Part shown: piece after piece, positions 63,474 to 64,000 of the stretch
Numbering within the stretch: position 1 is the stretch's first letter
Layout of the letters: every line of letters starts with the position of its first letter
Source of the DNA: Halalkalicoccus sp. CGA53
GTDB taxonomy: Archaea; Halobacteriota; Halobacteria; Halobacteriales; Halalkalicoccaceae
Direction: 5' to 3'
Assembly (NCBI RefSeq): GCF_036429475.1
Contig: NZ_CP144125.1
Location: 682,001-746,000, forward strand
DNA length: 64,000 bases
The notes under the pieces: model-generated
The model's input: the letters and a program-made list of their open reading frames with translations, nothing else
Databases searched by the model: none
What the model was told of the DNA's origin: nothing
Position numbers and translations under genes: made by a program

Positions 63474-64000
63474 ATGGTCGAGTTTCGGAACACCGAAGAG
63501 CCCGACGCCGACTGGTGGTCGGTGGTCTGGCCCGACCCCGGCGAGACCCTGCGGACGCTCGGAACCGACGGGCGTGCCTCGTTCCTCGACCTCTGCTGTG
63601 GCACGGGCCGGTTCACGCTCGCTGCGCCCGCGCTCGTCGACGGCCCAGTCTACGCCTACGACCTCGATCCGAACGCGCTCGAGGTGCTCTCGGAGCGGGC
63701 GGCAGACGAGAGGATAGAGATCGAGACGATCGAAGGCGACGCGATGGCCGTCTCCGAACTCGTAGAGCCGGTGGAGTACGTCCTCTTCGCGAACACGCTC
63801 CACGGCGTCCCCGAGAAGACGCTGCTCGCCGAACGGGTCCGCGAGGCGATCGTGCCGGGGGGTCGGTTCGTCGTGATCAACTGGATCGCCGCGAGCCCGG
63901 AGGAGACGCCGGTCCTCGGCGAGCCGCGAGGCCCGCCCGAGGAGCTCCGGATGACCCCGGCCGAGACGGTCGCGGCGGTCGAGCCCGCGGGATTCGAGGC
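63474..64000 (+). CDS. Class I SAM-dependent methyltransferase, 3' end beyond the window
   Basis: 175 residues are visible from ATG at 63474; the frame is open at the window end. LDLCCGTGRFTLAAPALV (about 38-55) is SAM motif I, followed by VYAYDLDPNAL with the ribose-binding Asp, EGDAMAVSEL and VPGGRFVVINW (strand 5 loop). The type-11 methyltransferase look is clear, the substrate is not. It diverges from srp54 with 79 bp between the starts. Confidence 0.85.
   Translation, partial: MVEFRNTEEPDADWWSVVWPDPGETLRTLGTDGRASFLDLCCGTGRFTLAAPALVDGPVYAYDLDPNALEVLSERAADERIEIETIEGDAMAVSELVEPVEYVLFANTLHGVPEKTLLAERVREAIVPGGRFVVINWIAASPEETPVLGEPRGPPEELRMTPAETVAAVEPAGFE

Overview
This is a GC-rich chromosomal segment of a halophilic archaeon (class Halobacteria). 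The evidence is strongly acidic, lysine-poor proteins, archaeal TATA-type promoters about 25-30 nt upstream of start codons (many genes look leaderless), frequent GTG starts, an archaeal SRP54, UPF0200/UPF0201 proteins, HalOD1 and haloarchaeal winged-helix families, and the bacterial-type uvrB, uvrC and NAD-dependent ligA that haloarchaea are known to carry. I could not fix the genus. Genes are tightly packed, and several convergent pairs share or abut their stop codons. I found no rRNA, CRISPR array, insertion sequence or prophage; there is one tRNA gene.

Layout. 1-6 kb: haloarchaeal hypotheticals, a methyltransferase, a SpoIIM-like membrane protein, an MFS transporter and a glutamine amidotransferase. 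6-12 kb: uvrB and uvrC flanking a DUF6176-like protein and an SPFH/stomatin protein; two copies of a ~105-bp repeat with inverted ends lie at 5.33 and 9.95 kb. 12-24 kb: an ABC exporter pair, a Tat-exported histidine-containing protein, ligA, a HalOD1 protein, a class V aminotransferase, a tandem pair of small membrane proteins, an MFS transporter, an intracellular trypsin-fold protein and a membrane protein. 24-35 kb: amino-acid metabolism (metY-metX, serB, an M20 amidohydrolase, serA, thrC) mixed with membrane proteins and a small regulator pair.

36-45 kb: a complete leftward arginine cluster, argG-argH-lysW-lysX-argC-argB-argD-lysK-argF, which makes ornithine on the LysW carrier protein and converts it to arginine. 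The lysW here has no cysteine, so the zinc-ribbon ligands of the family are missing while the EDWGE tail is kept. 45-53 kb: a LigT-like protein, an XPD-type helicase, membrane-anchored HTH and DUF2267 proteins, threonine aldolase, a MATE transporter and an M29 aminopeptidase.

53-64 kb: a 26-residue protein with nine cysteines (metallothionein-like), an FkbM methyltransferase, and a surface/secretion cassette (exported protein, membrane HTH regulator, DUF1102-like Tat protein, signal peptidase I fused to an extracellular-type domain, DUF5305-like protein). Then come a truncated VapC-type PIN remnant beside tRNA-Arg(UCU), the UPF0200-UPF0201 pair, an MFS transporter, SRP54 and the start of another methyltransferase. 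The observations I would follow first are the cysteine-free LysW, the nine-cysteine mini-protein, the paired ~105-bp repeats, and the secretion cassette.
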